This document shows, piece by piece, positions 54,371 through 64,000 of a stretch of DNA of 64,000 nucleotides. Source of the stretch: Zoroaster sp. YZ-2022 (lineage: Eukaryota > Echinodermata > Asteroidea > Forcipulatida > Zoroasteridae); the NCBI GenBank assembly GCA_029582265.1, contig CM055819.1, forward strand, positions 38,761,934-38,825,933, read 5' to 3'. Position numbers and translations under genes: made by a program. Numbering within the stretch: position 1 is the stretch's first letter; each line of letters opens with the position of its first letter. The notes beneath the pieces were generated by a model that saw only the letters and a list, made by a program, of their open reading frames with translations, was not told the origin of the DNA and made no database searches.

Positions 54371-54813
54371 GGTAAAATGTCGTATCCGACCGCCACTTGT
54401 TCTCATTCAATATAACCAATAATGTAATCTTACCTACCTAGTAAGGTGGAGAACATATGGATGATGATGGACATATACTTCAAATTATTCCAGGATATTT
54501 ATTTCATGAAAAATCAGTCATTTTTGGTATACGATAACTTCCTCAGTCATGTCAGTCTGATCTTGTCAACTCACGCATTAGTGACCAACACGGTCATTGT
54601 ACATGGCAACTAAATTTATAATAGGATCCTTCTATTTTCTGAAGGGGAGGATTTTTTTAGAAGGGAAAGAAAGTCCGAAAACCATCATAAAAGTGGATAG
54701 TTTTCGCTTTCTGTACCCCCAAAAATCGATAGAATCATTTTTAACTGGTTATTGGTTGCAAAATAATAATAACAACCCTTAAAAAGTGGCGGTCGGATAC
54801 GACATTCTTTCCC
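54371..54813. mobile_element. MITE with GTATCCGACCGCCACTT termini, second copy
   Basis: GGTAAAATGTCGTATCCGAC then CGCCACTTG at the left, AAAAAGTGGCGGTCGGATAC then GACATTCTTTCC at the right. The interior is colinear with 14440-14913. Confidence 0.88.
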
Positions 54814-55036
54814 CGGTAGTTCCTTACAGTTCGTTCCTCTTCAAGAGATGCCCAAACTCGTGACGACGAGGGACAAGGGACAAAGACAAGGTATAAGAAC
54901 AACTAATTTCCTGGCAATACAAAATGCTCGCAAAATTGATGTGTTGGCTGCAACGCTGAAGTTGGAAATGACCACCACATGCTTGCTATATCAACACAAA
55001 AACTACTGGACTGCGTGAAATATATCGCAGCTTACA

Positions 55037-55084
<48 letters not shown>

Positions 55085-55392
55085 AGGGTGTATGGCACTT
55101 ATGGCAATCGATGTGCCCTTTGTGCCATTAACGAAAGGTTGTTCGCTAATCTATGCAAGGTTGGGATGGTGGTGAGGGGTGTAGGTGATCCTCAGATCAT
55201 AATGTGCCACGAGTTTCCTGGGAGGTCAAGCCGTGTACCGTGCAGTTTAAGAGCCCGGGCTCCGCCGGCTGATTTGCAGGCTCGCAACACCTCCCAGGTG
55301 ATGACGTGTAGCACAGTGACCCGCCAATCACCCGTAGCCCCTCCCCCTGATTGTAACGCAATACTCATTCAATCATTAAAAAGGCATATTAT

Positions 55393-56180
55393 TTAGATTT
55401 CAACGTTACAATTTTGGATATATTTAATGATTTCATAATAGTTTTCTTTTTCCCCCAGAAGTTGTGTTAATGTTACTGTTTGAGGTAATTTGAGATTTTC
55501 CATGAGGGTTCTTCGTTGTGTGTTATAATTGGGGCAGGTTAGAAGAAAGTGAGTGATGTTGTCGGGAACAGCGCATGTATCACATAATCCATCGGGGTGT
55601 TTGCCTATATTGTAACGAAAGTTGTTTAAATTTTTACAGATGCCTATTCTTATTCTATGTAGTATTATTTCTTGGTATCGTTTAAGGCCCCATGTGGTGA
55701 ATTTGAATATGGGGTCATATTTAATATTATTAGTGAGATCTTGTTTTGGTATTGTGTTTTTCCAGTTTATTTTAAACTGTTCTTTGATATTTATGTTTTA
55801 TTTCGGAGTTTGAAAAGGGGATATTGTGGTCGATGTTATTTTTGTATGTGGCTAATTTTGCTATTTGATCTACTTTTTCATTTCCTGGAATTCCGCAATG
55901 ACCAGGAATCCATTAAAAAATTACATAGTTATTTTGATTTTGTATGTTAATTAGTGTGTGTCGTATATCACATATTATTTTGTTTTCAGGGTTATGTTTT
56001 GAGATTGCTTGAATTGCACTGAGGCAGTCACTGAAGATACATGTTTGAAGCGGTTTGACTTCTTCGATCCATTCTAGGGCAAGAAGAATAGCGAGTAGTT
56101 CTGCAGAGAAATTGATATGCCATTGTTTAGACGATAGTTTTTGGAGTATGTTAATTGTGGAATATACAGTCCACAACCAA
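55393..56180 (-). pseudogene. LINE ORF2: RNase H and C-terminal zinc-knuckle region
   Basis: RNase H pieces: YTDGSYNPNCNTVGCGLYI (first catalytic Asp), FSAELLAILLALEWIEEVK (catalytic Glu), CIFSDCLSAIQAIS (second Asp), then IPGHCGIPGNEKVDQIAK (last Asp region). They lie in two frames with a shift near 56115 and one in-frame TAA before WIPGHCG. The protein ends CDTCAVPDNITHFLLTCPN, a CX2C-H-C motif, then IIKYIQNCNVEI and TAA. Confidence 0.85.
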
Positions 56181-58265
56181 CCGTGTTACAATTTGGGTTA
56201 TATGAGCCATCGGTATAAATCTGTAGGAAATTCTGCCATTTTGTGTTAATGATTTCAATACTGACACTGCATTTGTCATGTGGGTTGGTTGGAGTTGCGA
56301 CTCGGGAGAGGATTTCTGTGGAAATGATGGGTTTATTGTATTGCCAGAAAGGGAAAGGATTGTTAAGGGAAAGTAATAAAAGAGGATTGAGTGACTCTGG
56401 CTTCAAGTGGAGTTTTATGAGTGGTGTTAAGCCATTTATCTGCAAAGTAATGCTTTTGCCAGTTGTCGTTTGTAATGTATTTGTTGGGGTGGTATTTGTG
56501 GGTTTTTATTTTTGTTTCGTATATGTTACATAGGAATTGGCGACGTAGGTGCAGAGGGGGGTCACCGCATTCAATTTGTAATTTATATAGGGGAGAACCA
56601 TGAATGGCCCCGGTACATATTTTTAAGGCTTGATATTGGATGCTGTCAAGCTTTTGTTTGACTGAGTTTGATGCTTCACAGCCATATTCAAAAACAGGTT
56701 TAATAAGGGCGCTATAAAATTGGTACAGGGTTTTACAGTCGGCACCCCACGAGTTGCCGCATATACATCTGAGAAGGTTGAGTCTTTTTTTGCATTTATT
56801 AATTACGTTTTCTATATGTTGTTTCCATGTAAGTTTGCTGTCAAAAATGATTCCTAGAAACTTGGCAGAAGGAAGAGTCTGGATTATATGGTTTTGAATA
56901 TGGATAGATATTTTTGTATTTTTCTTGTGGGTAAATAGAACGGCAATTGTTTTGGGTATGGATAATTTAAAACCCCATTTTTCGCACCAGTAGTTTATGT
57001 TGTCTAGATTTTGTTGTATTTTCTTTTCTAAGTAGGGAATGTTCCTGTTTGATTTCCAGATTGCGATATCATCTGCATATTGGGAGACTTGGATATTGTC
57101 AATACATTCAGGAAGGTCGCTGACAGCGATGTTAAACAAGAGCGGGCTTATTACGCTGCCTTGGGGAACACCATTTTCAACTATCTTTTCTTCAGATAGG
57201 ATGTTATTAACCCTGACTTGAATTTTTATTTGAATCTGTAAGAAAATTATTAATCCAGTGAGTAATACGGCCATAGATACCCATTTTTTGTAGTTTAATA
57301 ATGATTCCTTTACGCCAGATCATATCATATGCTTTTTCTATATCTAGGAAAATGGTAAGTGTACTTTCTTTATTAGAAAATGCTTTGTTGATGGATGATT
57401 CTAGGTTAAGAATATGGTCTTTTGTACTTCTTCCCTTCCGAAAACCACTCTGGTGATGTGTAAATAGGTTGTTGGTTTCTAAGTACCATAATAATCTTGT
57501 ATTAACCATACGTTCCATTAATTTGCAGAAGGTGGAGGTGAGGGCTATAGGTCTATATGATAGTGGGTTGGACGGATCTTTGCCTGGTTTGAGGATGGGG
57601 GTGAGGATGGCTTCTTTCCATTGTTTTGGGCTTATAGATGTGTACCATATCATGTTGAAAATTATAAGTAAATATCCACGAATTTTTATAGGGAGGTGTT
57701 TTATGATTATGTTGTTTATGCCGTCTTTCCCCGGGGTTGTACATTTAGATGATTCAATAGCATTATTTAATTCTTCAATGTTAAATGGTTCATTTATGAC
57801 ACTGTCATTGTTGTTTTTAATTATAAAATTATTCTCGGCTTTTGTTTTAGTCTTAATAAAGGTGGGACAATAATTATCGGTACTGCTTACTTTTGCAAAA
57901 TTTGTGGCAAGTATTTCTGCCTTATCTTTGTCAGTTAAAGCTTCTATATGTTCATATTGTACAACAGGGATGCTATTTGTGTTTGTTTTATGGATTCGTT
58001 TAATTTTATTCCAAATTATTTTGGTATTAGTTTTTGGATTAAGTTCATCACAGAAATTTTCCCAGTCTTTTCTTTTAGCATTGTTAATTGTTTTTCTAGC
58101 GATGGCATTTGCTTTTTTGTATAGTATCAGGTCTGATGGTAGACGTGTTTTTCTTAATTTTTTGAGTGCATTTATTTTATCTATGGCCTGTTTGCAGTCT
58201 TCGTTCCACCGTGATATTGGGATTTTTTTATGGTTCGGATTGGTTTTTGGTATGGAATAATTCAT
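56181..58265 (-). pseudogene. LINE ORF2: reverse transcriptase
   Basis: RT core with ILTPILKPGKDPSNPLSYRP, SGFRKGRSTKDHILNLE, TIFLDIEKAYDMIW (motif A), GVPQGSVISPLLFN (motif B) and QYADDIAIW (motif C, YADD), then a thumb ending KPVFEYGCEAS. A frameshift near 57230 breaks the link between motif A and B, and another near 56440 lies before the RNase H linker. All catalytic residues survive. Confidence 0.9.
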
Positions 58266-59127
58266 GGCGGAATTTAGTTGATTTAGAAAATTTGTATATG
58301 TGTCATCAATACTATCTAGATTGTTTGGTTCAGTTATGTTATCGATACAGGCATTTTGAAATTTGTTCCAGTCAGTTTTTTTTAAAGGACCATTTAGGGG
58401 TTGTTTTAGAGTATTTTTTTTGTGTAGGAAAATTTATTTCAATAAGAATTGGGCAGTGGTCACTCCCCCAGGTGTTATTTAAGACTGTCCATTTGCAGTT
58501 TGTGGCTATTCTTGGAGATGTGAGGGTGATGTCAATACAGGATAGAGTACTCTGGTTTGAGTTTATTCTTGTGCCTTCGCCTGAGTTCATACATATCATA
58601 TCGTGGGTAGAAATAGCGTATTCTATTATTTTACCATTATGGTCTAGTTTAGAGCTTCCCCAGAGTGGGTTGTGTCCGTTAAGATCACCGCAGATTATAT
58701 AAGGTTTATCTGTTTTTTCAAAAATTTCATTTAAGGAGTTGGAATTTAGGGTGATACAGGGATTATAAATGTTTATGATACTTATTTTATTTTTATGATC
58801 ATCATAGAGTTCGCCTATCTGGTATTCTATAGGGGTATTATGGTCGGATGTATCTGTGTATTTAAAGCCTAGACCACGTTTAAAAAAAAAAAATATTGCG
58901 CAACCTCCACCACATTTTTTAGATGTAGTGATTTTTCTATCATGTCTATAGATATCATATCCAGGTAAGTTATAAGTTTTTTCTTCCTTCAGCCAAGTTT
59001 CTTGAATGCAGATTATATCTGGTTTTGGTGTCCAGGAATTAATATTATGTTTAAATTCTTTACTATGAGCTAAAAGTGACTGGGCATTCCATTGTAAGAT
59101 TGTAAGAACCATAAGTGTAATCATCAT
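58266..59127 (-). pseudogene. LINE ORF2: APE-type endonuclease
   Basis: VLTILQWNAQSLLAHSKEF, IICIQETWLKEEKTY (catalytic Glu), IINIYNPC, IICGDLNGHNPLWGS (D-N) and SCIDITLTS, then WGSDHCPILIEI (final D-H) are the ordered motifs of an apurinic-like endonuclease. An A8 run near 58378 shifts the frame just after PKWSFKK; the other frame continues TDWNKFQNACIDNITEP into the RT part. Confidence 0.9.
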
Positions 59128-59217
59128 GATGTTGGTTTATTTGTTTACCTACATTTTTGGCTAGTGTTTGTTTTGGGAGTATTTGGTGGGTCCATTGTTG
59201 TTTGTGTTTGATTTCTG

Positions 59218-60330
59218 CTAGGTGATTTTTTTCCTTGTGTTGACAGGTGATTGGGAAGGTGTTCTGTGTTTTCTTTGTTTTTCTTTTTGTTTTATTGTTT
59301 CTTCGGAGTGGAGGACGTGATTTACTAGTCTTTTTATGGCAACGGTTCTTTCATCTTTATTTTTGATAGTATCCCATATTTGCATTGTGGCAGTAAGTAA
59401 TTCGATTAGGTCTTGCTCATTGTATGTGTTTTGTTGTGTTGATTCAGTTTGGGTTTCTGCCACTTGGTCGGTTTGGGTGGTGGCGTCCTTAGTACTTATT
59501 TTTTGTGGGATACTGGGTTGGGGGAGCTATGTCATTATTGGTCATTGTGTTTCGCAATTGTATTTTTTCTTTAGTGTTTGTTGTTGGGTATGTGGGTGTT
59601 GTTTGGCTGGGTGTGTTTGCTCCAATTGTACTATTTTGACTTTCTCTGGGAGATTTGGTGTATTGTAAGTTAGACATATGGATAGGCTGTTTTCTAGTTT
59701 TCCGTTTATTTTCCTCATAAGTCTTTTAGCATTAATCACACCTTGGCTTTTACATATTTTTAGGATGTCATTTTCTGATACATCTGTTGGGATACCGGTG
59801 ATGACACCTTTACTTTGAGTTTGTGATTTTACAAATTCGGCGGTTACTGTCCAATTGGTCTAATTGTGTTATTGTTTTAAGTTTTGTTTTGCTTGGGCTG
59901 GGGTGTAACAGCATACCGTGATCCCTCCGTGATTATTTTTAGTTACGGTTTTTATTATGTCCTTTCCTATTTTGTTTAGTGCTTTTGCAATTTTTATCGG
60001 GTTTAGTTTAGCAAGTTTGATTTCTGGGGAGTTGATAATTACCATAGTTGGCTGATTTGGAGCGTTGTTATTTAGAGTAAGTCTGCGTTTAGGTTGTGGA
60101 GTTTCGTAGTCGCCGTTGTCTGATTCTGTGTAGATATCGCTGTAGGTTATGCTGTTTCATTGTGTGCGTTTACGTTTTATTTTCTTTGATTGAGAATCAT
60201 TTTGTGCTTGGCTGTACAAGATGTCGAAGGTTGATCGTGGATGATTATATTTATTCTCGTGGTTGTCTTGAAAATACATTGCTGATTGGGATGTTTGATC
60301 CAAATCAGATTCTGGATCTTCATCAGCCAT
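59218..60330 (-). pseudogene. LINE ORF1 (gag-like), interrupted
   Basis: Starts MADEDPESDLDQTSQSAMYF. A TGA follows KRKRTQ, but the same frame continues SDIYTESDNGDYETPQPKRR. Downstream are IKLAKLNPIKIAKALNKIGK and, after shifts, GVITGIPTDVSENDILKIC and INAKRLMRKINGK, the conserved block of I/jockey-type ORF1 proteins. Near the end a helical segment MAETQTESTQQNTYNEQDL leads to a lysine-rich tail. No CCHC knuckle is clear. At least three breaks. Confidence 0.75.
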
Positions 60331-60572
60331 GGCTGATTTGGATTGATCGAGAAAAAACTAAATAATATGCGTTCGGATTTAATGGTATTGCTTACCTTGA
60401 TTAGCTTCTAGGGAATAGTAGAATGTTTTATCGTAGGCCTACTGGTCAAAATTGAAATCGGAAATCAAATTTCGCGCAACACCCAAAGAAAAGCCACGTC
60501 ACCATATAACGTGTGTATCGACTCAGTACGTCTTCTCGCATCGAAGTCCAGACACGAAGTCGCAGCTTACAT

Positions 60573-61539
60573 AAAACTTACATTGTGATAAAAAAAAGGT
60601 TTTTTAAACAGAACGCATTATGCAAATTTGACTGCATACCACGTACATGCAGCGCATGGTTAACTTCAAACTAAAGATGGTGCACGTGTTATGCCAAAAT
60701 CTCAAGTACGGGTGCTATTTACAAAGAATTACGCGTCATAATTTATATCTACAAGTGCCTGGCAGCATACACTGAAGTCTGGCTGGTCACAATCACCTGA
60801 GGATTAAAGAAATGTTAATACTCTCCTCAAAATGACAACTGGTGTTCTGCCCATTCCTTGAGGTACAATAAAACAAGATATGGTCTAAATGAGCCACCGA
60901 TGATGATACAAAAGAACCACTGTTGACCTTGCATACAGCAAATCCAGAATTTTGGAAAACTACAGAGTAATCTTGATTCAGGCAGATAAACATTGACGAA
61001 TTGTTCACACTCTGGCATAGACTCCTTGCGAGTCACCAAATAAATATACCACCTAAATATAAACTAGAAACTCATCTCAAGTTCTCAACAAGCTCCGGAC
61101 TGCAAGTATTAGGCATGACAGTTTTGTACTTACCAGCTTGAACAAATATTTCTAAAGGTGCATGGGTTTTACTTTTAGCCATCTATAAATTCTTTGGCCT
61201 GTTAATTAGAATGTTAATTCCCATGGCTCTCAATCTGCCATACAAACGAAAAATGTCTGTACACTGAAAAGGGTAAATAGTTGTGAAAATCACTAGAACC
61301 AACAATGTGCACAAGATTCTGAGTTCCAGAATAACATGTGTCGTGTAGAGAGAAATTACTAGAATCATTACAATAAGTATATAATAGTCACAACTAACAG
61401 GAAAAGCCCCTAGCTGTTAATAATTGTCCTAGGTCAATCCAATGACCTAGGTTCATGGACAGTTTTTTATTATAATGTTTTTACTTTCATTGATCATTGT
61501 GATCTCCTAAAGGATGGTAACTTCTCTTTCTCATGATAT
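60573..61539. other. Unassigned stretch between LINE and Gypsy relic
   Basis: A possible minus-strand exon ends at GTAAGTA near 61131 (reads KTHAPLEIFVQAG), and 60790-61010 on minus is open with several cysteines (SRNGQNTSCHFEESIN). Neither matches a family I know. No firm call. Confidence 0.25.
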
Positions 61540-61879
61540 TTTGCTTCTGCAATATCAAAGTCAGATTCCGAACAGGAATTTGAATCAACTGAACATTCGC
61601 TGTAGGCTACTTCGTTGACAAACAAACTCAGTAGCGGGCTTAGCATTTATTAAGAGACCAACTTTAGCTCAACAGAATTAACAGTCTTTCTGTTACCACC
61701 TCCCTCTGCCAATTTAACCGTGTAAACAAAATTATTGGGATCTGGTTTACCAACAGTCAGATATTTACCCGGTAGATAATTATTTTGGATCTTATTCCAA
61801 CCCCTGGCATGGTTACGCAGATAAATGTGATCTCCGATCTTAAAGACGTTAGGATTTGCTTTACGATCATAAATCTATT
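61540..61879 (-). pseudogene. Ty3/Gypsy integrase C-terminal relic
   Basis: Minus strand: LYDRKANPNVFKIGDHIYLR, NHARGWNKIQNNYLPGKYL, TVGKPDPNNFVYTVKLAEG then RKTVNSVELKLVS and stops. This is the post-core domain of a Ty3/Gypsy integrase (RKA-GD-VYLRN-RG-KI, ending K-V-EL). It continues beyond the SINE insertion at 62360. Confidence 0.75.
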
Positions 61880-62359
61880 GATTTAATTTTGCCCTACACC
61901 GACGTGTGTATAGCACTGCATACTCAGTGCTTTCCGAGTGTCTGTGAAAAAACTACACAGGCGACTCGGGCGGGATTCGAACCCATGACCTCCTGCTTAC
62001 TAGTGCAGACGTCTTAACCTCTCGACCACCGAGCTTGCCCGATGACAATTGGCCGGCTAGAATCCCATATAGCAGCGGGTTCCGCGATATATATAGGTTG
62101 GTGAAATTCTTGCGTCGGGAGATAAACAATTGATTTAATTTTGCCCTACACCGACGTGTGTATAGCACTGCATACTCAGTGCTTTCCGAGTGTCTGTGAA
62201 AAAACTACACAGGCGACTCGGGCGGGATTCGAACCCCACGACCTCCTGCTTACTAGTGCAGACGTCTTAACCTCTCGACCTATATATATCGCGGAACCCG
62301 CTGCTATATGGGATTCTAGCCGGCCAATTCTCCTGACGCAAGAATTTCACCAACCTATA
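61880..62359 (-). mobile_element. SINE pair inserted in the Gypsy relic, 15-bp target duplication
   Basis: GATCATAAATCTATT stands at 61865-61879 and again at 62360-62374, flanking 480 bp. Inside are two copies of a tRNA-derived SINE. On minus: CTCGGTGGTCGAGAGGTTAA (A-box head), GGGTTCGAATCCCGCCCG (B-box), then CACTCGGAAAGCACTGAG and CCGACGTCGGTGTAGGGC-like ends. Blocks at 62043-62125 recur inverted, with their halves exchanged, at 62280-62357. Confidence 0.8.
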
Positions 62360-62680
62360 GATCATAAATCTATTCCGCTTCTTATTTCGCTGATGTTGAT
62401 TTTTAGATCTTAGATTTTTAGATAGGCTTCTTGCAATCTACGTTGGTATAAGAGAACCCAATCCTGTTCTAATTCAGAGTCCTTCATCTACTCTGACAAG
62501 CATGGTTCTCTACCAAACGTAAGATAAAAAGAAAACCTGTAGAGGAATGTGGTGTGCAATTATATGCGTAAGTCAGCTCAGGAAGAAACCTGGACCAACA
62601 ACACTTCTGCAGATCATGCATTGTTCTTTTAAATCTTTCACATTGAGCATCAATGGCGTAACTAGGGTCCAATTTCCAGG
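62360..62680 (-). pseudogene. Ty3/Gypsy integrase relic, upstream part
   Basis: Minus strand: [39 protein letters not shown], then (after decay) EQDWVLLYQRRLQEAYLK. This corresponds to the end of the integrase catalytic core (the Q-ER-N/K-T segment with its catalytic Glu, and YN-T-HSSTG). No protease, RT or LTR is seen, so only a fragment remains. Confidence 0.75.
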
Positions 62681-62689
62681 GTGCACTAG

Positions 62690-64000
62690 GGGGTGCACCA
62701 CTTTTTCTAGGGGGCTGTCAATACTTGAATCCTGCAGTCTCAAACAGGGATTTTTTTCTTAAAAATTCTGAATGGGGGGCACCCGGGAGGCATGGACCTC
62801 GGCTGGGGGGGGGGGGATATGCTACAGAGATGAGAAATTAAATTAGACTGAAACTGTCTTCCCTGATCTGAATGAATTATTACAGGGGTACAGCATACTA
62901 GGTCATTCCTTGCCAACTCACCTAGAGGTTGGCAGTGACCGACTCAGATTTTGCTGATATTTTGTTTCAACATACCTCTATAGGATTGATGAGCACACAA
63001 CAAATGTTTCTTCCCAACTCAAAGTCGTTTCCGAGATATGGCAATCTAAAAATATAGCCAGGCGTCAGTGATTTTTTTAAACATTTTCAGAGGCCTATAT
63101 CTGAAAATTGAGATATTTTGCTACAAATGATTAAACGGGGTGAATGACACCCAATCTACTAGAATCTGCTGTTAAAAGTAGTATATAATACCTCCTTTTT
63201 AAGTTAGGGTTTCTAACAATTGAACCTACATTTGAGCTGACGTAAGTTCTTTTTTCCCCCATTTTATGGGCTCCTCTGACCACACAAGTGGTCAGATTGC
63301 TTTTGTATTATTTTTATATGCATACAAACTATGTGCATACGTCTCACCCAAAACAATACCTTCATTGGAGGCTTGGCTGGGGTCTGAATATAGGTTCACA
63401 GGCAAAAATATCCCAAAACCACCTCCTTCTAATGGATGGTTGACCAGGTGGGCCACTACTAACTGAAACTCTTACATCTCAAAATATTGTATCATATCTA
63501 TGTATGTAAGAAAATTCAGTCTGGTATCGCATGGTCAAACGATATTTTCAAATAATGGGTAATTTTTTAAATATGCAATATACAATTGTACACTGTACAG
63601 TCTAGGTACTGCATGTATGCATACCCCCATACACTTGTTATGATTTTTTCAAATACACATTATCAAGGGCAGATCTAGAACAAACGATTTGGGGAGGGGG
63701 ACCTGCGGACATGAAGAGCTCATTCATGGCAAGGGGTCCAGGGCCAGGATGTTGGGTTTTAAAGATGAAGACAATACAATTTGATTTCCCTTTGGAGTAC
63801 ACGATTCACCAAAGAAAAACGTTTAATTTGTCCCAACATAGTTTGTACTGTTCGAGATTCACCCTTTTACTGTCGTCTAGACAATCAAACCTTCAACATC
63901 ACTTCCAAATCTTGGCTTTGTCTTTGACTCTACAATTACAATGAGCAACCATATCACTACTATATGCAAATTAGCCAATCATCATATCCGCAACATCACC
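62690..64000. other. Unassigned right edge
   Basis: Contains GC-rich phrases typical of transposon ends (GGCGTAACTAGGGTCC; GGGTGCACTAGGGGGTGCAC) and a (G)9 run, then AT-rich DNA. No exon or complete element can be supported. Confidence 0.4.

Larger units (their letters stand above)
55038..60559 (-). mobile_element. Full-length I-group LINE with (CAA)n tail and 13-bp target duplication
   Basis: A 5.5-kb non-LTR retrotransposon on minus. From its 5' end: leader (60331-60559), ORF1 (60330-59218), and ORF2 (59127-55393) with APE endonuclease, reverse transcriptase, RNase H and a C-terminal C-C-H-C motif. Then come a 3' UTR and a (CAA)n tail (seen as TTG repeats, 55038-55084). TCGCAGCTTACAT occurs at 55025-55037 and 60560-60572, a perfect target duplication that fixes both ends. 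The presence of RNase H after RT and a simple-repeat tail place it in the I superfamily. Several frameshifts, mostly in A or T runs, and stop codons show the copy is inactive. Confidence 0.93.

Noticed and set aside
55088..55396. Plus-strand 102-codon frame with several cysteines
   Set aside because: It is antisense to the 3' UTR and tail of the LINE.
57469..58702. Plus-strand frames of 118-178 codons
   Set aside because: Antisense shadows of the LINE reverse transcriptase and endonuclease, which carry the real motifs on minus.
60790..61131. Possible exon of a cysteine-containing protein on minus
   Set aside because: One donor-like site and a short open frame, but no family match and no partner exon.
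61950..62040. Functional tRNA gene on minus
   Set aside because: The A- and B-box region belongs to a repeated SINE bracketed by a target duplication.

Overview
This is a repeat-rich, AT-rich nuclear segment from an animal, most likely a marine invertebrate deuterostome. The evidence is spliced exons with GT-AG junctions and about 17 bp to 8.5 kb spacing, a DEAD-box helicase very close to vertebrate DDX47, an F5/8-type-C (discoidin) domain gene, a THAP-domain exon, tRNA-derived SINEs of a type I associate with echinoderms, hemichordates and amphioxus, and many terminal-inverted-repeat (TIR) elements. The species cannot be fixed from sequence alone. There is no bacterial-style gene organisation and no CRISPR array. 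A run of exactly 500 N at 17509-18008 marks a scaffold gap.

Layout. (1) 1-7718 (minus) and 19078-33902 (plus) are two arms of a large inverted duplication carrying DDX47. The left copy has the upstream exons (including two versions of the P-loop exon at 9.6 and 12.2 kb) but a 2-bp frameshift in the helicase C domain, and its last exons lie off the window. The right copy has intact exons from the TPGRL motif to the stop codon at 35127 but no upstream exons. (2) 7719-17508 is the left spacer: a tandem duplication containing the P-loop exon, several MITEs, a 52-bp minisatellite and two foldback elements next to the gap. (3) 18009-19077 holds a THAP exon with a frameshift. (4) The right arm differs from the left by insertions: a SINE inside a MITE, a 240-bp repeat, an 81-bp minisatellite, and a 5.9-kb Penelope-like retroelement (26103-31998, minus) that landed in a 106-bp minisatellite. 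(5) 35128-48300 is 3' flank and intergenic DNA with minisatellites, a 517-bp hAT-type element with an 8-bp target duplication, and old dispersed repeats. (6) 48415-52924 (minus) has two exons of one discoidin domain. (7) 55038-60559 (minus) is a full-length but mutated I-group LINE, bounded by a perfect 13-bp target duplication and ending in (CAA)n. (8) 61540-62680 (minus) is a Ty3/Gypsy integrase relic split by a SINE pair with a 15-bp target duplication.

The most unusual signal is at 31067-31135 on the minus strand, in the 5' region of the Penelope-like element. All three strand segments of a hammerhead ribozyme are present, with invariant core bases and two perfect 6-bp stems, but in an order that none of the three known hammerhead permutations uses. 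The host genes do not form a pathway together. DDX47 acts in nucleolar rRNA processing, the discoidin gene is probably extracellular, and the rest is transposon-derived.
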